Positions 21,774 to 35,811 are shown, counted from the first letter of the stretch. The stretch: 64,000 nucleotides of DNA from Engraulis encrasicolus (GCF_034702125.1 NC_085867.1:44259187-44323186), one strand, 5' to 3'. Numbers and translations are program-made. The notes: generated by a model not told the origin, from the letters alone.

Positions 21774-23135
21774 ACAGTGCTCGGCAATAATGACTACACC
21801 CCTGTTGAAAAGTAACATTGTGAATATATATATTTTTAAAAACACATAAGTTGTTCCCAAAATGATTATAGAGTAACTGTAATACAAAAATGTTTTCATC
21901 TTATGGCAGAAAAGTAAGGTCAGTAGTATAACTTGAATGACATATTTGTCCATTTTTTTGTGCAATTATGCTATGTTAAACTGTCTGAGAAGGGGCGTGC
22001 TGGCCCGAAACGTCTTGAAATTGAAATGGATTTAAAGGGAGGTCATCGTTGTGTGTGTTTCATCCTTGCCTTACATTGAACTTTTACATTATGAGTCCCC
22101 ACCAGGCCAAACTAGATGTGTGTGAGATTTGAATGAAATCATGTGGAGAGTATGTATCATGATCTGCTTCAGTAGTCACAGTACATGTCGACAAGCATGT
22201 TTCTTTTGGTGAAATTCAGCTTCCTCCTGTTGATGGCATCCACACAGCCCCAAACCGTGCAACTCTCACTACCATGCTTGACTTTAAGCATGGGCACTTT
22301 TCTTTGTTGAGAAGGATACAGCTGATACTAGGGAGGGGGAGGTGGGGGGCGTGGCCAGGCTTATGATAGGGTCAGGGGGGTGTTTGGAGGCTTGTGATGA
22401 GTCCAAGGGGGCGTTTGCCCAAAAAAGGTTGAGAACCACTGATCTAAAGCTAATTTGTTTATCATGGTGTCATTAGATCACAGTACATGGTTCCATATCC
22501 CATATCCTTAGTCTGTTTGACTATGAGACCATGATAAACAATTTTGCATCAGTAGATGGTGTCAAGCATGTGTGGTGGTAAAAAGTGATTTGTAGAAAGA
22601 AAAGTGCCTCATGCTGAAAGTCAAGCATGGTAGTAGGACCGAAATGTTTCGGACCTGTACCGATGCCGTCCGCAGTAGGAAGCTGAATTTCACCACTAGA
22701 AACATGCTTGTTAACATGTACTCTGACTACTGAACATCATCAGATCATGATACTCTCCATAGGATTTCCTTCAAATCTCATATACATCTTGTTTAGCTAG
22801 GTCCAGACTCGAAATGTAAAAGTTCAATGTAAGGCAAGGATGAAATGCACAGCGATGACCTCCCTTTTAATCTTTCAAATTCGTGAAGATTCGGGCCAAC
22901 ACAGCCCCTCCATAGACAGTTTAACATTGGGGTGTACTCACCTTTGCACCAGCATAATTTCACAACAATGAACAAATATGTCATTCAAGTTATACTATTG
23001 ACCTTACTTTTCTGCAGTAAGCTGAAAAGATGTTGTATTACACTTACTCTATGGTCATTTTAGAAATAACTTGTGTGTTTATTGAAATATTGTTCAAAAT
23101 ATTACTTTTTCAACAGGAGTGTACTCATCAACATA
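21774..23135. mobile_element. Palindromic Tc1/mariner-like element
   Basis: The left end TACAGTGCTCGGCAATAATG and following 'cccctgttgaaaagtaac' reappear inverted near 23095-23125. Arms of about 530 bp (21780-22310 and 22590-23130) are imperfect reverse complements; for example, 'ttgaacttttacatt' near 22078 pairs with 'aatgtaaaagttcaa' near 22815. The centre (22321-22590) is a G-rich unrelated segment. The element lies inside the CACTA transposon. No transposase is present. Confidence 0.7.
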
Positions 23136-23669
23136 TATATGGTCATCTGGTTGCATTACATCTTTCTCTATTAATAGCACTTTGATCACAGAAGTATGGG
23201 CTGACATGCTCAGAGTAAACCTGTTTACCTGGCCTGTGGTCCAAGTCGTCACTGCAACTCTTCCTCCAACGCACGATGTGTTCGCCTCACTCATGCCTGA
23301 TGAAAAAAAATGATAACACAATCACATATTGTTATGCTAAGAAATTTCAATGTGATTCACTAGCCGAAATGGGATAAATGCAGAGAAAGAATTTCCCCTA
23401 GGGGACCAAAATTGGCTCCAATCCAAATTGGCTAAAAAATACTGTTACAAACAGTGGACAATTGTTTCTTGAATTTCCCACAGGATGAATAAAGTGCTTA
23501 GTGATACAGTGAATAAAGTACCTTATCTGTAAAAGACAGCCTGAACCTTACTGATGTTTTCTCTAGTTTGACGATGAGAACCTCAGGGTTATTTGAGATG
23601 GTTAAAATGGAAATTGCACACGTAAAGTCTAGATAATTTTCTTTACCTTAAAACATGCAGTCGAATATA

Positions 23670-24964
<1,295 letters not shown>

Positions 24965-25395
24965 CTCACTTGGACACCGTCTCGGAGTCCTCATAGTCCC
25001 ATAGCCTAGAGCTAGAACTAAATACGGTTTTTTGATGGCTTAACAAGTCTGCGACAGATTTCTGGAAAGTCTGTGATAAAGATGCTGCCGACTAACGTAC
25101 GACAGAAATCCAGATAGGAAGCGGCGGGCTGCCGCGCAGAGCTTCATAATCATAACGGCAGAGGGAGGGCCAACATTCTATTCAATGCGATTGGCAGCAC
25201 ACGTCATTCAAAATACCGGTATCCAGTCAAAATATCTCCGTATTCACCAAACACAATTCCGGAGTCAAAATATGCCAAGATTTTCACGGATTCTTGAAAA
25301 GTCGGGAAATGGTCGAAATCTGGTCCGAATATGCCGCGTGTCATAAAACATATCCAGTCAAAATATCTCCGGATTCAAGCCTATTTTGCCCAGTG

Positions 25396-27283
25396 AGATA
25401 TTGATAAGCACTGCAAGGACTGTGCTAGATGCATCCAGAGAAAGACCTTGCCCACAAGAGCTGCTGAGCTTTCCCACCTCAGCAGTGATGGGCCAATGGA
25501 CCTCATCTGCATTGATTTCCTGTCCCTAGAGCCAGATTCCAAGAACATCTGCAATGTGCTTGTTGTCACTGACCACTACACCAGGTATGCACAAGCGTTT
25601 CCCACAAAAGATCAGACATCAATGACAGTTGCCAAAGTACTGTGGGAAAAGTTCTTCATTCACTATGGCCTACCTAACAGAGTGCACTCAGACCAGGGCA
25701 GAGACTTTGAGAGTCGTCTCATCCATGAATTGCTAGGCATGCTGGGAGTGAAGAAGTCAAGGACCACCCCATATCACCCGCAGGGAGATCCGCAGCCTGA
25801 GCGTTTCAACAGGACACTGCTCAATATGCTCGGCACGCTACAACCAGAGCAAAAGGGAAAATGGAGCCAGCACATCAGTTACCTCGTCCATGCCTACAAC
25901 TGCACAAAGAATGACAGTACAGGTTACAGTCCCTACTTTTTGATGTTTGGACGTGAAGCTCGGCTACCAGTTGATGTGTGTTTTGGCGTGTCCAGTGACA
26001 ACTCATCCGCAAAGTCTTACGCAAGATATGTTGCAAACATGCGAAGAGACCTTCAAGCTGCCTATCAGATGGCTGAAACCATGGCTGGGAAGAGGAATGA
26101 GGGAAACAAACGCCTTTACGATCAGAGGGTCCGTTACTGTCCACTTGCTCCTGGTGACAGAGTGTTACTGAAGAACGTCGGCCTACAAGGGAAACACAAG
26201 ATAGCAGACCGTTGGTGCTCAGACCCATACATTGTACAGAGTCAAATGCCAAACTTACCTGTGTACAGGCTGAGACCAGAGAATGGAGTAGGTCCTGACA
26301 AAGTTCTACACCGCAACCTGCTATTACCGGTAGGACAAGACGTCTCACTGAGCCCAAGAGACACTGTGAACGAACCGAAGAGACCGAACCGAAGATCCAG
26401 CCGGCGCCGGAGAAGGAGGCAAGCTCCAGTGCCTGAGGAGAAGGAGAGAAGGATGGCCAGTGGACCGTCCACATCTGAGTCAGAAGGAGAGGAGCTGGTG
26501 GTATTCTATCCACCCATGATCCCAGAGACTGATGAAGATGACTCTGATGTGCCCATTAGATCAGTCTTTGAAATATACTGGTCTACAGTGCCCCATGACT
26601 CAGACCCTCTGGAAAGTCAGTCCGGTACACTCTCACCTGCTTCTTCCTATGAGGCTGCCTCTCCGTTTCGCCCTAGTTTAATCCTCCATGGAAATCCTTC
26701 TGAGCCATCACCAGACCCCCCTGGTGCACACATACCTCTGTCCCTGCCTTTGCCTCTACCTGATTCCTCGTCCAGTCACTCTGTTCCCAGCCTGCTGTCT
26801 GCTCAGGATGTGTACAATGCTGAGTCCCCTGACCTGTCACCAAAACCCCCTGGTGCAGATATGCCTGTGCCTGAGTCCCCGCCCAGTCACTCTGTTCCCA
26901 GCCTGCTGTCTGCTCAGCACGTGCCCACCACTGAGTCCAGTCCACCCTCACCCCTGTCTGTTGCTGAAGAGGAAAGGCAGCCAACGGATGGTCTACAGGA
27001 GATGATGACTGAGGACTCGGAGAGCCAAGCCCGGCACGAGAGGTCTCCCGATGGCGTAAGGACACCAAGCTGTCCTGAAAGTGAACCCCCAAGACCACAG
27101 AGAGTGAGGAGGGCACCAGCAAGGCTGGCATATGACTGCCCAGGGCAGCCCACCTCAGTAACCTCGCTATCCCTCTGTCCTGTAGTCAATAGGTCGGACG
27201 TTGCCCCCCAAACCTCTGGTACTCGGTATGTTAGTACTCTGTTTAAAGAGGCCATGCCAATTTTTTTAAACCTTCTTGCATGA
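25396..27283 (+). pseudogene. Gypsy Pol, 3' portion (integrase core and tail)
   Basis: It resumes after the duplicated AGA with the CxxC half of the integrase zinc finger (HCKDCARC). The catalytic core has Asp in LICIDF (25514), Asp in HSDQGRDF (25691) and Glu in PERFNRTL (25799); the second and third are 35 residues apart, the DD35E spacing. A GPY/F-like domain (GDRVLLKN, DPYIV, VYRLRPE) follows, then a long Ser/Pro-rich tail with two HSVPSLLSAQ repeats. The insert length plus duplication (6258 bp) is a multiple of three, so the split is clean. The stop codon is TGA at 27281-27283. The protein is disrupted only by the insertion. Confidence 0.9.
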
Positions 27284-28195
27284 TTATGTGTTATAACAGT
27301 TCATAATATGATTTCCTGGTCGTGTTAATGTGAAAGATTTTTTTTATTTCGTTTGATTGTTGTAGTTTATGAAAATAACAAAACGGCTAAGCCTGGCCAA
27401 TTGAAAAAACAGGGCAGGCTTACGTCACCCTGACTACCCGCCGCTTAGCCACGCCCACCTTTGACGAGTCAAAATTAATAAACATTATGAATGGAGCATC
27501 TTGGCAACTCGTAACCAAACCTTACTCATATCACTGATAACTAAACAGCATAACCACCCGTTGTGCTGAGGATTGCACATGCAGATAGGGTAACAAACCG
27601 TCCATGACTTTTCACTGGATACCTAAAAATAAAAGAAGAAAGCTGAGGTGGATCCATCCGGAAAAAAACTTCTAACTACTCACCGAGTAGCTAGCAGCTG
27701 GTAAGTGTCTTTCAACATTTGTTTTACACTGTAACCTCTTAATACCTAAAATATAGGCAATTAAAGTGTAAGATGTCATGTAGATGACTTTTCAATTCAA
27801 GATTCTTTCCATAAGAAAGCATCAATGATGCAGAGCTATGTTTTACCTGGCTATGCCATAGCAGCAACTGGCGCTATATAAGATATCGTTATGCTGAGAT
27901 ATTGAGGGCTGTGTAACGCGTGTACATAAACACGGCATTTTTTTAGTGCTCTTAGTAAAAAAGAAAGGCTATGAAGTTCAGTGTTATGGTTTAAATGTAA
28001 AAGTAAACCATGTGTACACATCTCTAGAGCCGAATTTCCTATAGTAGGCTTACTCTTCATAGGATGCTGTCATGAAATGCCAGTCACATTATCCATAACA
28101 TGCACAGGCCTACCCAGCCTTCATGTTGTCCTTGTAATTAATGTTAAGTGTAACACTTAATATTTTCACAAAATTGTCTGCCTTCCAAAATGAGA

Positions 28196-28395
28196 CATCA
28201 GTGGCCTAATGGTTAGGGAGGTGGTCTTGATATTGGGGCAGGTGTGAAACCCATCCTTACCTCTCTCCTCATTTCCATCATGGCTGAAGTGCCCTTGAGC
28301 AAGGCACTTAGCCCCAAAATGCTGCAGGGAGTCAGGGACAGTAACCAATTCACTGTGAAAAACTTGGTTGTTTGGGATAAAATTTGTCATTTAAG
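28196..28395 (+). mobile_element. tRNA-derived SINE fragment
   Basis: A box A-like 'tggcctaatggttagg' and a degenerate box B-like 'ggtgtgaaacc' are spaced as in a tRNA-type promoter. They are followed by 'cccttgagcaaggcactta', a phrase characteristic of fish tRNA-derived SINE bodies. No flanking duplication was identified. Confidence 0.55.
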
Positions 28396-28571
28396 TATAT
28401 CTTTCTATTTCTCCAGGTGAGAAGAGCAATGATCTGATGGCTGAGATTGGATGTATAGAAGAGACCGAGGTCCAGCACACCAAGCCAAGTTTAACCAATT
28501 AACTTCCCCATTTCAGCGTCTGCACCACACCATTTCAATGTATTAATCAGATCATTCAGTTGTTCATAGAC

Positions 28572-28577
28572 TTTATT
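28572..28577 (-). promoter_or_regulatory. Possible polyadenylation signal for the antisense gene
   Basis: AATAAA on the minus strand, about 350 bases downstream of the TGA at 28932-28930. It is the nearest canonical signal noticed. Confidence 0.35.
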
Positions 28578-28929
28578 TTTAGACACAAAGTACACATGCA
28601 TTTTAGGGTTACGAAGGTGATACGAGGGGACGTCTATCCTGTGGTATCCTGACCTGAGTTCATATTATCACTTACATGCAGTATAATCCAGGCACCAAAA
28701 TGGATACGTGCATATGCCGGAGACAATAGAACTAGAGTAATTAGTTTTAGACTAGACTCAATATAGACAGACAGGGAACATGTTCTAAGTTGTGTACAAT
28801 AAAATACCAAAGGAAATGCCTGGACGGATATCATTTCAGTTATTTCATATACATGTATGTTATTATCACAACTACTGTGTGTCATCACTGACTACTCCCA
28901 CAACAGGTACAGCTCAGGAGATGAATGCA

Positions 28930-30856
28930 TCAAGGGAGGAATGTGGGGGTAGGCACGGTGGATAAGGAGACCAGCATCATTGATAGTGAGGTGCTGGCAA
29001 AGCCCAAGCGAAGCCTCTCAGGCAACTTCTTCATGATGGCTTCCTGTTCTGATAAAAAATGGAAACATGTTATTTAAATTAATATGGTAATGCATTGTAA
29101 TATACAGGTGTTAGACAATGAAAACACAACATTTTGGTGTGGGAAGTTTCATGGATAAATTGGACCACCTTGGTGGCCAGTCTACATTAATTGCACATTG
29201 CACTGAAGAGCAGTGTGTGAAGGCTCAATTAACAGGGAAAGAGCAAAGCACATAACAGCATGGGATACCACCATTTAAAAAAAATCTGGTGCATATTTGA
29301 CCAAGATAACAAGTCTTTATGATGTATTAAGAGCCACGGTATCCAAGGTAATATCTGCATACCAACAAGAAGGATGATCAGACATGCTTCCTCTAGCGTC
29401 CACAGTTAATCCTGTTGGATGTGGTTCATCTTGGTGGTATGCAGACATTACCTTGGATAGCCCACCAAGAATTTCAATTTTTTTAACCCATTATGTTGTG
29501 TGCATTGCTATATTTTGAAGAGAACTGTGCTCTTATTACCCTGCTAATTGAACCTTCACACTCTGCGTCAGCTTCCGCCACCAAGATGTTTCGTTGTCTA
29601 ACCCCTGTACTGTTACAGTACTGATTGAATAATTACCTGATGTAGCACTATGTTGCCTGAATTTAAAAATGTGATGCCAGCCAGTAGGCTAAATAGTATT
29701 AATCACAACTCACTATTCATTTCTTTACCTGTGCTGCTAGGATGTAATTCTTGGACACCATCCTGACGAACCCTGGGCACATAGAACAGTCTCTCATCCT
29801 TCTTCACCATGACCCATGGTTTTAGTTTGGGTGCTGACCACCTGACTCTGATGAACCTGCAATGACAAAATGATATACATCTATGTATAAATATATACAT
29901 CCTATTACATTATATGCCTACACTGGAGGTATAGCATAAATGGAAAGATGAAAAAATATGCATGTACCCCTAGATATGCATAAAGTGTAAATGTGTGCAG
30001 TTCAGTAATAGATGCTTCAGAATTGAGGATACAGAATAATGATGAGATACACTGATAATAACAGGTATGCTGTGCTCAAGACTTCAAATTAACCTTTTTC
30101 ATCACCAGCCAAAATTGCTAATAGATGTTTAATCTCACTAGCCAGGCATACTCACCAATGGGTCAAAGTGGCTACTAAGTTTTATTTTGTACCAGCCAAC
30201 CTGAGTTTTCACCAGCATTTGGCTGATTGCAATGTTAATTTAGAGCTCTGGCTGTGCTTTTCTTTCTTTTGAGGGGGGGGCATATCTTCTCAGGTTTTAT
30301 TTACCGGTATGCATAAACTTATCAAAGTGTAGGCCTATAACCGGTGTAACAGACTAGCTGAGTCCCCCGTATCAACTGAAGACTCCAGGTGATAAACAAA
30401 GTGATTGGTCAAAACGAAAGTCTCAATCCTGGTCTAAATGAATACACCCCAGATTAAGAGTGACATTTACATCCAATCTCCACTGCTTCTAACATCTGCA
30501 GTCGCCAGTTGTTACGGCCCAAGATAGTCTTTCACACCGGTAGTCTGTCCTAAATGTGTTTCGACATGTCTATAAATTCAATACCTTTTGAACACAACAA
30601 CAACATTGAAATAAGCTTACTTCTCGATGCATTGTGCAAACGTTGTGTCTGAAACAACAATGAAATCCACTTGGATCAAACGTAACGAGTGAAACCAAGT
30701 TAACCTACACAATACGTCCGAGAAGAAAAATAAAAACATGAAGACCTGCCTGAAGCAAAAAATACAACATTGAGTGGTGTTGTAGGTTAGCATCTTACCT
30801 GTGCCATGACGAGGATGCCGCCGCGTTGATGAGCCATCAGTGACGAACTGGTGCAT
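28930..30856 (-). CDS. Four-exon unidentified gene (110 residues), antisense inside the gypsy element
   Basis: Exons on the minus strand are 30856-30799 (ATG; starts MHQFVTDGSSTRRHPRH), 30648-30621 (28 nt), 29856-29729 (IRVRWSAPKLKPWVMVKK, LFYVPRVRQDGVQELHP) and 29048-28930 (IMKKLPERLRLGFASTS, ending TFLP then TGA). Every intron starts GT and ends AG: donors ACAG|GTAAGA, GAA|GTAAGC, ACAG|GTAAAG; acceptors GTTTCAG, CATTGCAG, TTTATCAG. Phases 1, 2 and 1 connect without a stop, and the total is 333 nt (110 codons plus stop). The third intron holds the MITE at 29106-29607. No family was recognised. The product is small and basic, with no signal peptide or membrane segment. It could be an antisense accessory gene, captured cellular gene or nested-transposon gene. 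Confidence 0.6.
29106..29607. mobile_element. Mariner-like MITE, 502 bp
   Basis: Terminal inverted repeats CAGGTGTTAGACAATGAAAA and GTTTCGTTGTCTAACCCCTG are flanked by TA on both sides (29104-29105, 29608-29609). Internal arms are also complementary ('tccaaggtaatatctgcat' with 'atgcagacattaccttgga'). There is no coding content. It sits in the last intron of the antisense gene. Confidence 0.85.
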
Positions 30857-31617
30857 AAAGTTGCTTTGTAGTAGGCAATGAAGAGGCTCGGTGTAAAGTT
30901 AATACATTTACTGAAGTAGTTTTAAATTGACACGGAATAAAACAATCCACCGCAGGCAGAGTGAGTACGTGGCTAGCAGCAACAACATACACTTCTTCTT
31001 CTCCTCCTCCCAGGAGCCGTATGCCCCAAAAATATGCCATCTAGTGGCGCAGAATACAATATGGTTTGGTACATTATTAAATCTGCGCCAGTGTGGAGTA
31101 GCCTACCCAGCACAATCATTTTAACATTAGGTAATTTTAGCCTATTCGGCAACGCTTATTTTTCTTTTCTTTTATCTCAAAGGCTGATAGCCTGCGAGTC
31201 CTCAGTAGAACATGTTCTCTACAATGACGTGGTTCTCTAGCAACAGCTGAGCCAATCAGTGCAAAGCTTAGAAACATTATGGACAAACCGCTTAGTTCTC
31301 CTGAGAGGTGTTTTTGGGCGCAATAAAATGCTTTGAAATACACCATCAAATAACTTTCCAGCTAAAATAATGTTGCATACCAGGTCAGAGAACACCAAGG
31401 ATTATGAAAAAAAGGTGGACATGGTAATGTAATTAGAGTGGCATGGCCACTTTAAATGGATAGGCTCTAGACTTAAGTAGAAGTTTGAGTATGTCCCAAT
31501 ACTAGGTTACATTAGCTAACTTTGTATGTGTGTGTATGGGTATTTTATTTTTTTGTAATGTGGAAAGCATTGCTTCCTATCTTGTCCTGTGTCATGAGGA
31601 CATGACCCTTTTTCAGT

Positions 31618-31627
31618 AGGGGGAGAG
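31618..31627 (+). promoter_or_regulatory. Polypurine tract of the gypsy element
   Basis: AGGGGGAGAG abuts the 3' LTR, the usual site for plus-strand priming. Confidence 0.8.
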
Positions 31628-32777
31628 TGTAACACACCTGAAATTTGGCTAACGCCTTGTACGTGTGATATGTTGGTGCACTAATATATGTTTTTTTTAA
31701 AAAAGAGTTTGAATAAGCGTCTAATGTCATGTATTGTATTTCTAGCGTTTATACAACTTCTTCCTATGAACTTTTGTTTCGTTGGCGAACTATTATTGCT
31801 TCCTATACTGCCTGTTGTTTGGTTCCCAAGGGGACCAGGTTGTCATGGAGACGGGAGACTCGAGAGACGAGAGAGGAGATGATCTAGGAAGAGACCTTTT
31901 TGATCGCTGAGGTTAAAAGACTTTACTTTACAATGTGGTTCAAGTGAACTTGACATACCTACTTGTAGGTGAGGGAGAAGTTCGACACACAAGCTTCCTG
32001 TGTCCGTTTTGTTTAAGTTCCTAGTTAATGTTTATTTTTGTTTGAGAAGTCAGTCACCGGTTTCGGTTTGACAGTTGGAGATGCTATCTGCCCGGTCAAC
32101 ATCGGAGCCTCGGCTATCCTGCTAGCGCCTGGTAGCGCTGGTTACCGCTGAGGACCTTCAGGCTGAGAGGACCAGCTTCGCGTCAGAAAACCATTCTGGT
32201 GGCGTGAATGGTGTTGGGGTCGAGATCCGGTGTGACATCGGGTGACGGTTGCGTTTGTGGATACGTGAACGTGGATAAACGGCGATCTGTGAGTAAACAG
32301 TTCTGTTCAATGGACGGTAAGAGCTCCATCGCGCGCCAACATGGGTACCCACAATAACTTTCGTTAACCCCGGCCGGGTATTTTTCTTTATTCTGTTTTG
32401 TGTGTGTTGTCTTTGTCTGTGTTTCTGACATTTGGTCAGAGTATCCTTGAAGGAGTGTTTGGGGCTAATCAATTCCTGTGGGCTCAAATAAATGTCTATC
32501 ATTTATCTTTTAATATAACCTGTTTCCCACTGATGTCTTATTTATGGATGTTTGACACTCCAAATTCATGTAATATAGTGAAAGTCTGTTATGAATGTTG
32601 TTATCAATATCTCTGAGGTGTAATTCAGAGTGGGGGCTCGCGTACTATAAGCACAGCAGTCAACAGTAACTACTTCTACAGTTTACCCCAGGCCTCTGGT
32701 AAAGTGAGTAATCCCCCCCCTAGACGGTAAATTACTTAATAATTCTACTTTCAAGGATGATGAGTAGGGTTGCTACA
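31628..32777 (+). repeat. Gypsy 3' LTR
   Basis: 1150 bp, nearly identical to the 5' LTR. It is followed by gttg, matching the four bases before the 5' LTR. The main difference is an extra 9 bp in the GAGAGACGAGAGAGG region near 31861-31880. Confidence 0.93.
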
Positions 32778-33036
32778 GTTGTTTTTACATATTCATGAAT
32801 ATCCCCCAAAACCATAATTTTGGTCAGTTTTGATGGCTGATGTGTTTTCTTTGTGCCATTCTCCATCTAATGTAAGTATCAGACGTTTTGAAAATGGCAG
32901 TATTTTGTTATTATTCACAATTTACCTTGTGTCCCAACTTCTATGGAGATGGGGTTTGTAAAATAAATGAAGTGCTCATGCGAAACTCCCCAGATTGCCC
33001 TGTTGCAACAGATTTCCATAGCTTAGTTAACACTTA

Positions 33037-33652
33037 GGGTGAACACGAAACGGCAAAGGCAGCTGTCCTTCCAGTGAGCTAACTGGACATCGAGTCATGA
33101 AGTGTGGATTGAAACGAAAAATTGCTTTATTTCCTCCCTTGGCAGTTGACTGTAGTTGTGGGCGTAACGGGGATATTTGAAGGCAGCATCAGATGCTGAC
33201 TTCGCTGACTTCGGCTGTGTTTGTACCCAAAATGCTGTGCGCCACCTCCCTCTCAACCGGAAACCTGAAAAACAAACATGGCTACTATCCCAAGCTACTA
33301 CCTTATCATACTCTTTATTCTGACACTTATGTATGTAGATATTGAGAATCGAAGGGATAAATCAACATTCTAGTATCTAAGTATGCAGTCGCTAGATCTA
33401 TTTATAGCCTATTTTACGATTCTGCCGTCTGACGGTCATTCACCGCTCAGATAGCTTGCGTAAGCTAAGCGCTAACGTGATGAACGTAACTCCCGCCATG
33501 GAATCGCCGTAAGATCAAATGCGCAGGGAATGCGCACTAGTTAGTGCCGTTCGAAACGACCGCCTCATCAGCTAACTTCACCTGTCTGATCAGAGACCTG
33601 TTCATGTAGGGGGGGAGTCATCGAGTCACTGCCTTCCGTTTCGAATCGACCC
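33037..33652. mobile_element. PIF/Harbinger-type MITE, 616 bp
   Basis: Ends GGGTGAACACGAAACGGCAA and, inverted, GGGTCGATTCGAAACGGAAG, flanked by TTA (33034-33036 and 33653-33655). The TWA duplication is typical of Harbinger elements. The only open frame noted inside (33278-33373, 31 codons) is probably chance. Confidence 0.7.
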
Positions 33653-33655
33653 TTA

Positions 33656-35279
33656 GTTGAGGTGTGGGGGGACAGGAAGAGAGGAGGAGCTGAGGTGGGG
33701 TGCAGTGCTGACTTGTGTAGAGGTGTGGGACAACTCGCCTACACATGTGAGTGAACTGTTGGCCAACCAGTTCATGGGCGTGTGACCTCGGAGGCGGTAT
33801 GCAGACGAGCATCATCAGGGATCAGCAACTGCGGGGTTTGCAAGGTCTGTCTGCAGTCGCATTCATCCCGCGATAGTTTGGCACCATGTGACAAGTCAAT
33901 TCGTCGGCGCAACATGACTGAAAATTGGTAAATTGGACAGGTAATCTAACCATCATGCAACATTTTCCACCAGAATGCCTTGCTGTGTACATATAGCCGT
34001 TCTCGATTGCACCTACTGTTATGACAGGCAGATCTCCTCCCCCCCAGACACCACTGCTGTTACAGACCACTACCAGGCAAGTCTACTTGCCAACCCATAG
34101 GGCCCTATAGTGAACCCAGAAATTTTGGTGCCAAAGTTTTTTAATGGAAATGTATAGCATGGGTCCCCCGTACATAGAACATGATGGATGCTACTTTGTA
34201 AATGCTGAGCACCTCATAATTCTATGTCTTTGGCAATAGATGTACGTAGCTAGGTGTTGGGGGCACACAGTGAGCAACATGGATTCCTGGCTCTTCAATT
34301 GATACTTGACCCTGGATCTCTTCCTATGCATACGGTATGTAACCGGGGGTAGGTTGGAGGTCTAGGCAAACTGTGTTTAACAACTACGCCACTGGTGGCC
34401 TTGCACCACCAGATATACTTTTATAACAATGGTTCTTAGACCAAGTTTTAAACCAGGGTTTCCCGCACACAGGTAAGTAAGTAAAGGCAGAGGCATGGGT
34501 TCAAGTGATAATACAATTGTCAGTATTTATTTAACAGCACCAACCAGCAGGCTGGTGTTGGTTCAGTTACTTTCTCTTTTTGCTAACCACACAAAACAAC
34601 ACATTATAAAATACATTAAAAGGGCAACAACTGGTTATCAAAGGCCTTACAGAGCAGCAGTGGCATCGCTCCGAGTCTGCTGAGGTAAAAGAAACAGTGA
34701 GCTGCGAGGTTTCCAATATTCACATGCTAGAATTTTTACACCATACTCACAATGTTTAACAATTAGATAAGCATGCAATGTTATTTTAGAGTACGTTGCA
34801 ATATGCAGCCTTGCCTCCTCCACTTGGGCTTGTTTCCTCGCCCCGCCTCCTGGCCCCTCCTCCATGGAGAAAACGATAAAGTTTCCCAGCTGTCAGCCTA
34901 GCCACAACAACTTTTGAGGGACTGTGTTTCATTAACCATCCCAATTGCAAATGAGAAAAAGAGTTTACAATTGAGCTTTTGCAAGATATTGAAATATAAT
35001 GCTGTTGTCAGTGATGTCATCATGACATATTACTTCCTGCTACGAGGAAACAAGCACAAGTGGAGGAGGCAAGGTCGCATATTGGAACGCACCCTTAGAA
35101 TCACGCAACGAAACACATCATGCAATGAACTTTCAGAAAACACACACATCATGCAATGTTATTTCAGAATCGTTTAACAAATCATGCAAGTTTATGACAC
35201 CAAGCTACAGGAAACATGATCAGTGTTAACGGTGTAGAAACACACAGCATATGAACAAAACAAGTTACCTCAATGCAAC
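33656..35279. other. Unassigned sequence with a small inverted pair
   Basis: No gene seen. About 50 bp near 34793-34841 ('ccttgcctcctccacttg') recurs inverted near 35042-35090, suggesting a decayed foldback element about 300 bp long. Confidence 0.4.
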
Positions 35280-35600
35280 CAGTGTTGGGGGTAACGCGTT
35301 ACTAAGTAACGTCGTTACGTAATTTAATTACTTTTGGCTCTAACGTAGGAACGTAACGCATTACTCTTCAAATTTCAGTAATTTAATTACAGTTACTGCG
35401 CTGCCGTAACGGTCGTTACTCGTTATAAATTTCAGCCTGGAAATCATCTTAAGGTCTGCTGTTATTATTAGATCTAGATGCGCGAAGAGCTGTGTCTGGG
35501 CTGTTTTCCCCAGCCCTTCTCGAGCTCTCGGAAGTAGGTGTGTGAGAGCGCACGCACACAGACTGCTGTTCCTTCCTCGTGCATGCAAGGTCTTTCACTG
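35280..35600. mobile_element. hAT-like element, one end
   Basis: It begins CAGTGTTGGGGGTAACGCGT and continues with repeated GTAACG/CGTTAC words, the pattern of a common vertebrate hAT terminus. The opposite end was not found before the assembly gap, so the extent is a guess. Confidence 0.5.
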
Positions 35601-35811
35601 GGACTTTGATGAGCCCATTGCGCTGTGATGTGGTTAACCTATACTACAATACTTGGAGTTCCACCATCATTTTTTTTCTAACCTTTTAATTTACGCCATA
35701 GAGGGAAAGTGAAAGTGATTCGCTGCGCAGTTAAATCTATAGTCATTCCGAGTTCATCGTATACGCAAATGCATTCTAAAACAGCTGTACCCCATATCGC
35801 AAATGCCATAG

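Larger units (their letters stand above)
27284..31627. other. 4.3-kb block between gypsy integrase and 3' LTR
   Basis: Ordinary gypsy elements have a few hundred bases here. This block contains a SINE, a mariner-like MITE and a four-exon minus-strand gene. At its left, 27480-27700 looks like a plus-strand leader ending in a CTG|GTAAGT donor, and CTCCAG at about 28417 is a possible acceptor. At its right, CCAAT-like sequence (AGCCAATCAG near 31252) lies upstream of the minus-strand gene. No terminal inverted repeat or target duplication delimiting a nested insertion was found, so whether the block is acquired cargo or a separate insertion is unresolved. Confidence 0.6.

Noticed and set aside
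23110..23313. Possible exon (minus strand) reading TSCVGGRVAVTTWTTGQVN
   Set aside because: It has an acceptor-like CATCAG and donor-like CAG|GTAAAC, but its phase does not join the candidate exons upstream and it overlaps the end of the Tc1-like element.
33278..33373. 31-codon open frame with a hydrophobic stretch and good start context
   Set aside because: Lies inside a Harbinger MITE; no other support for translation.
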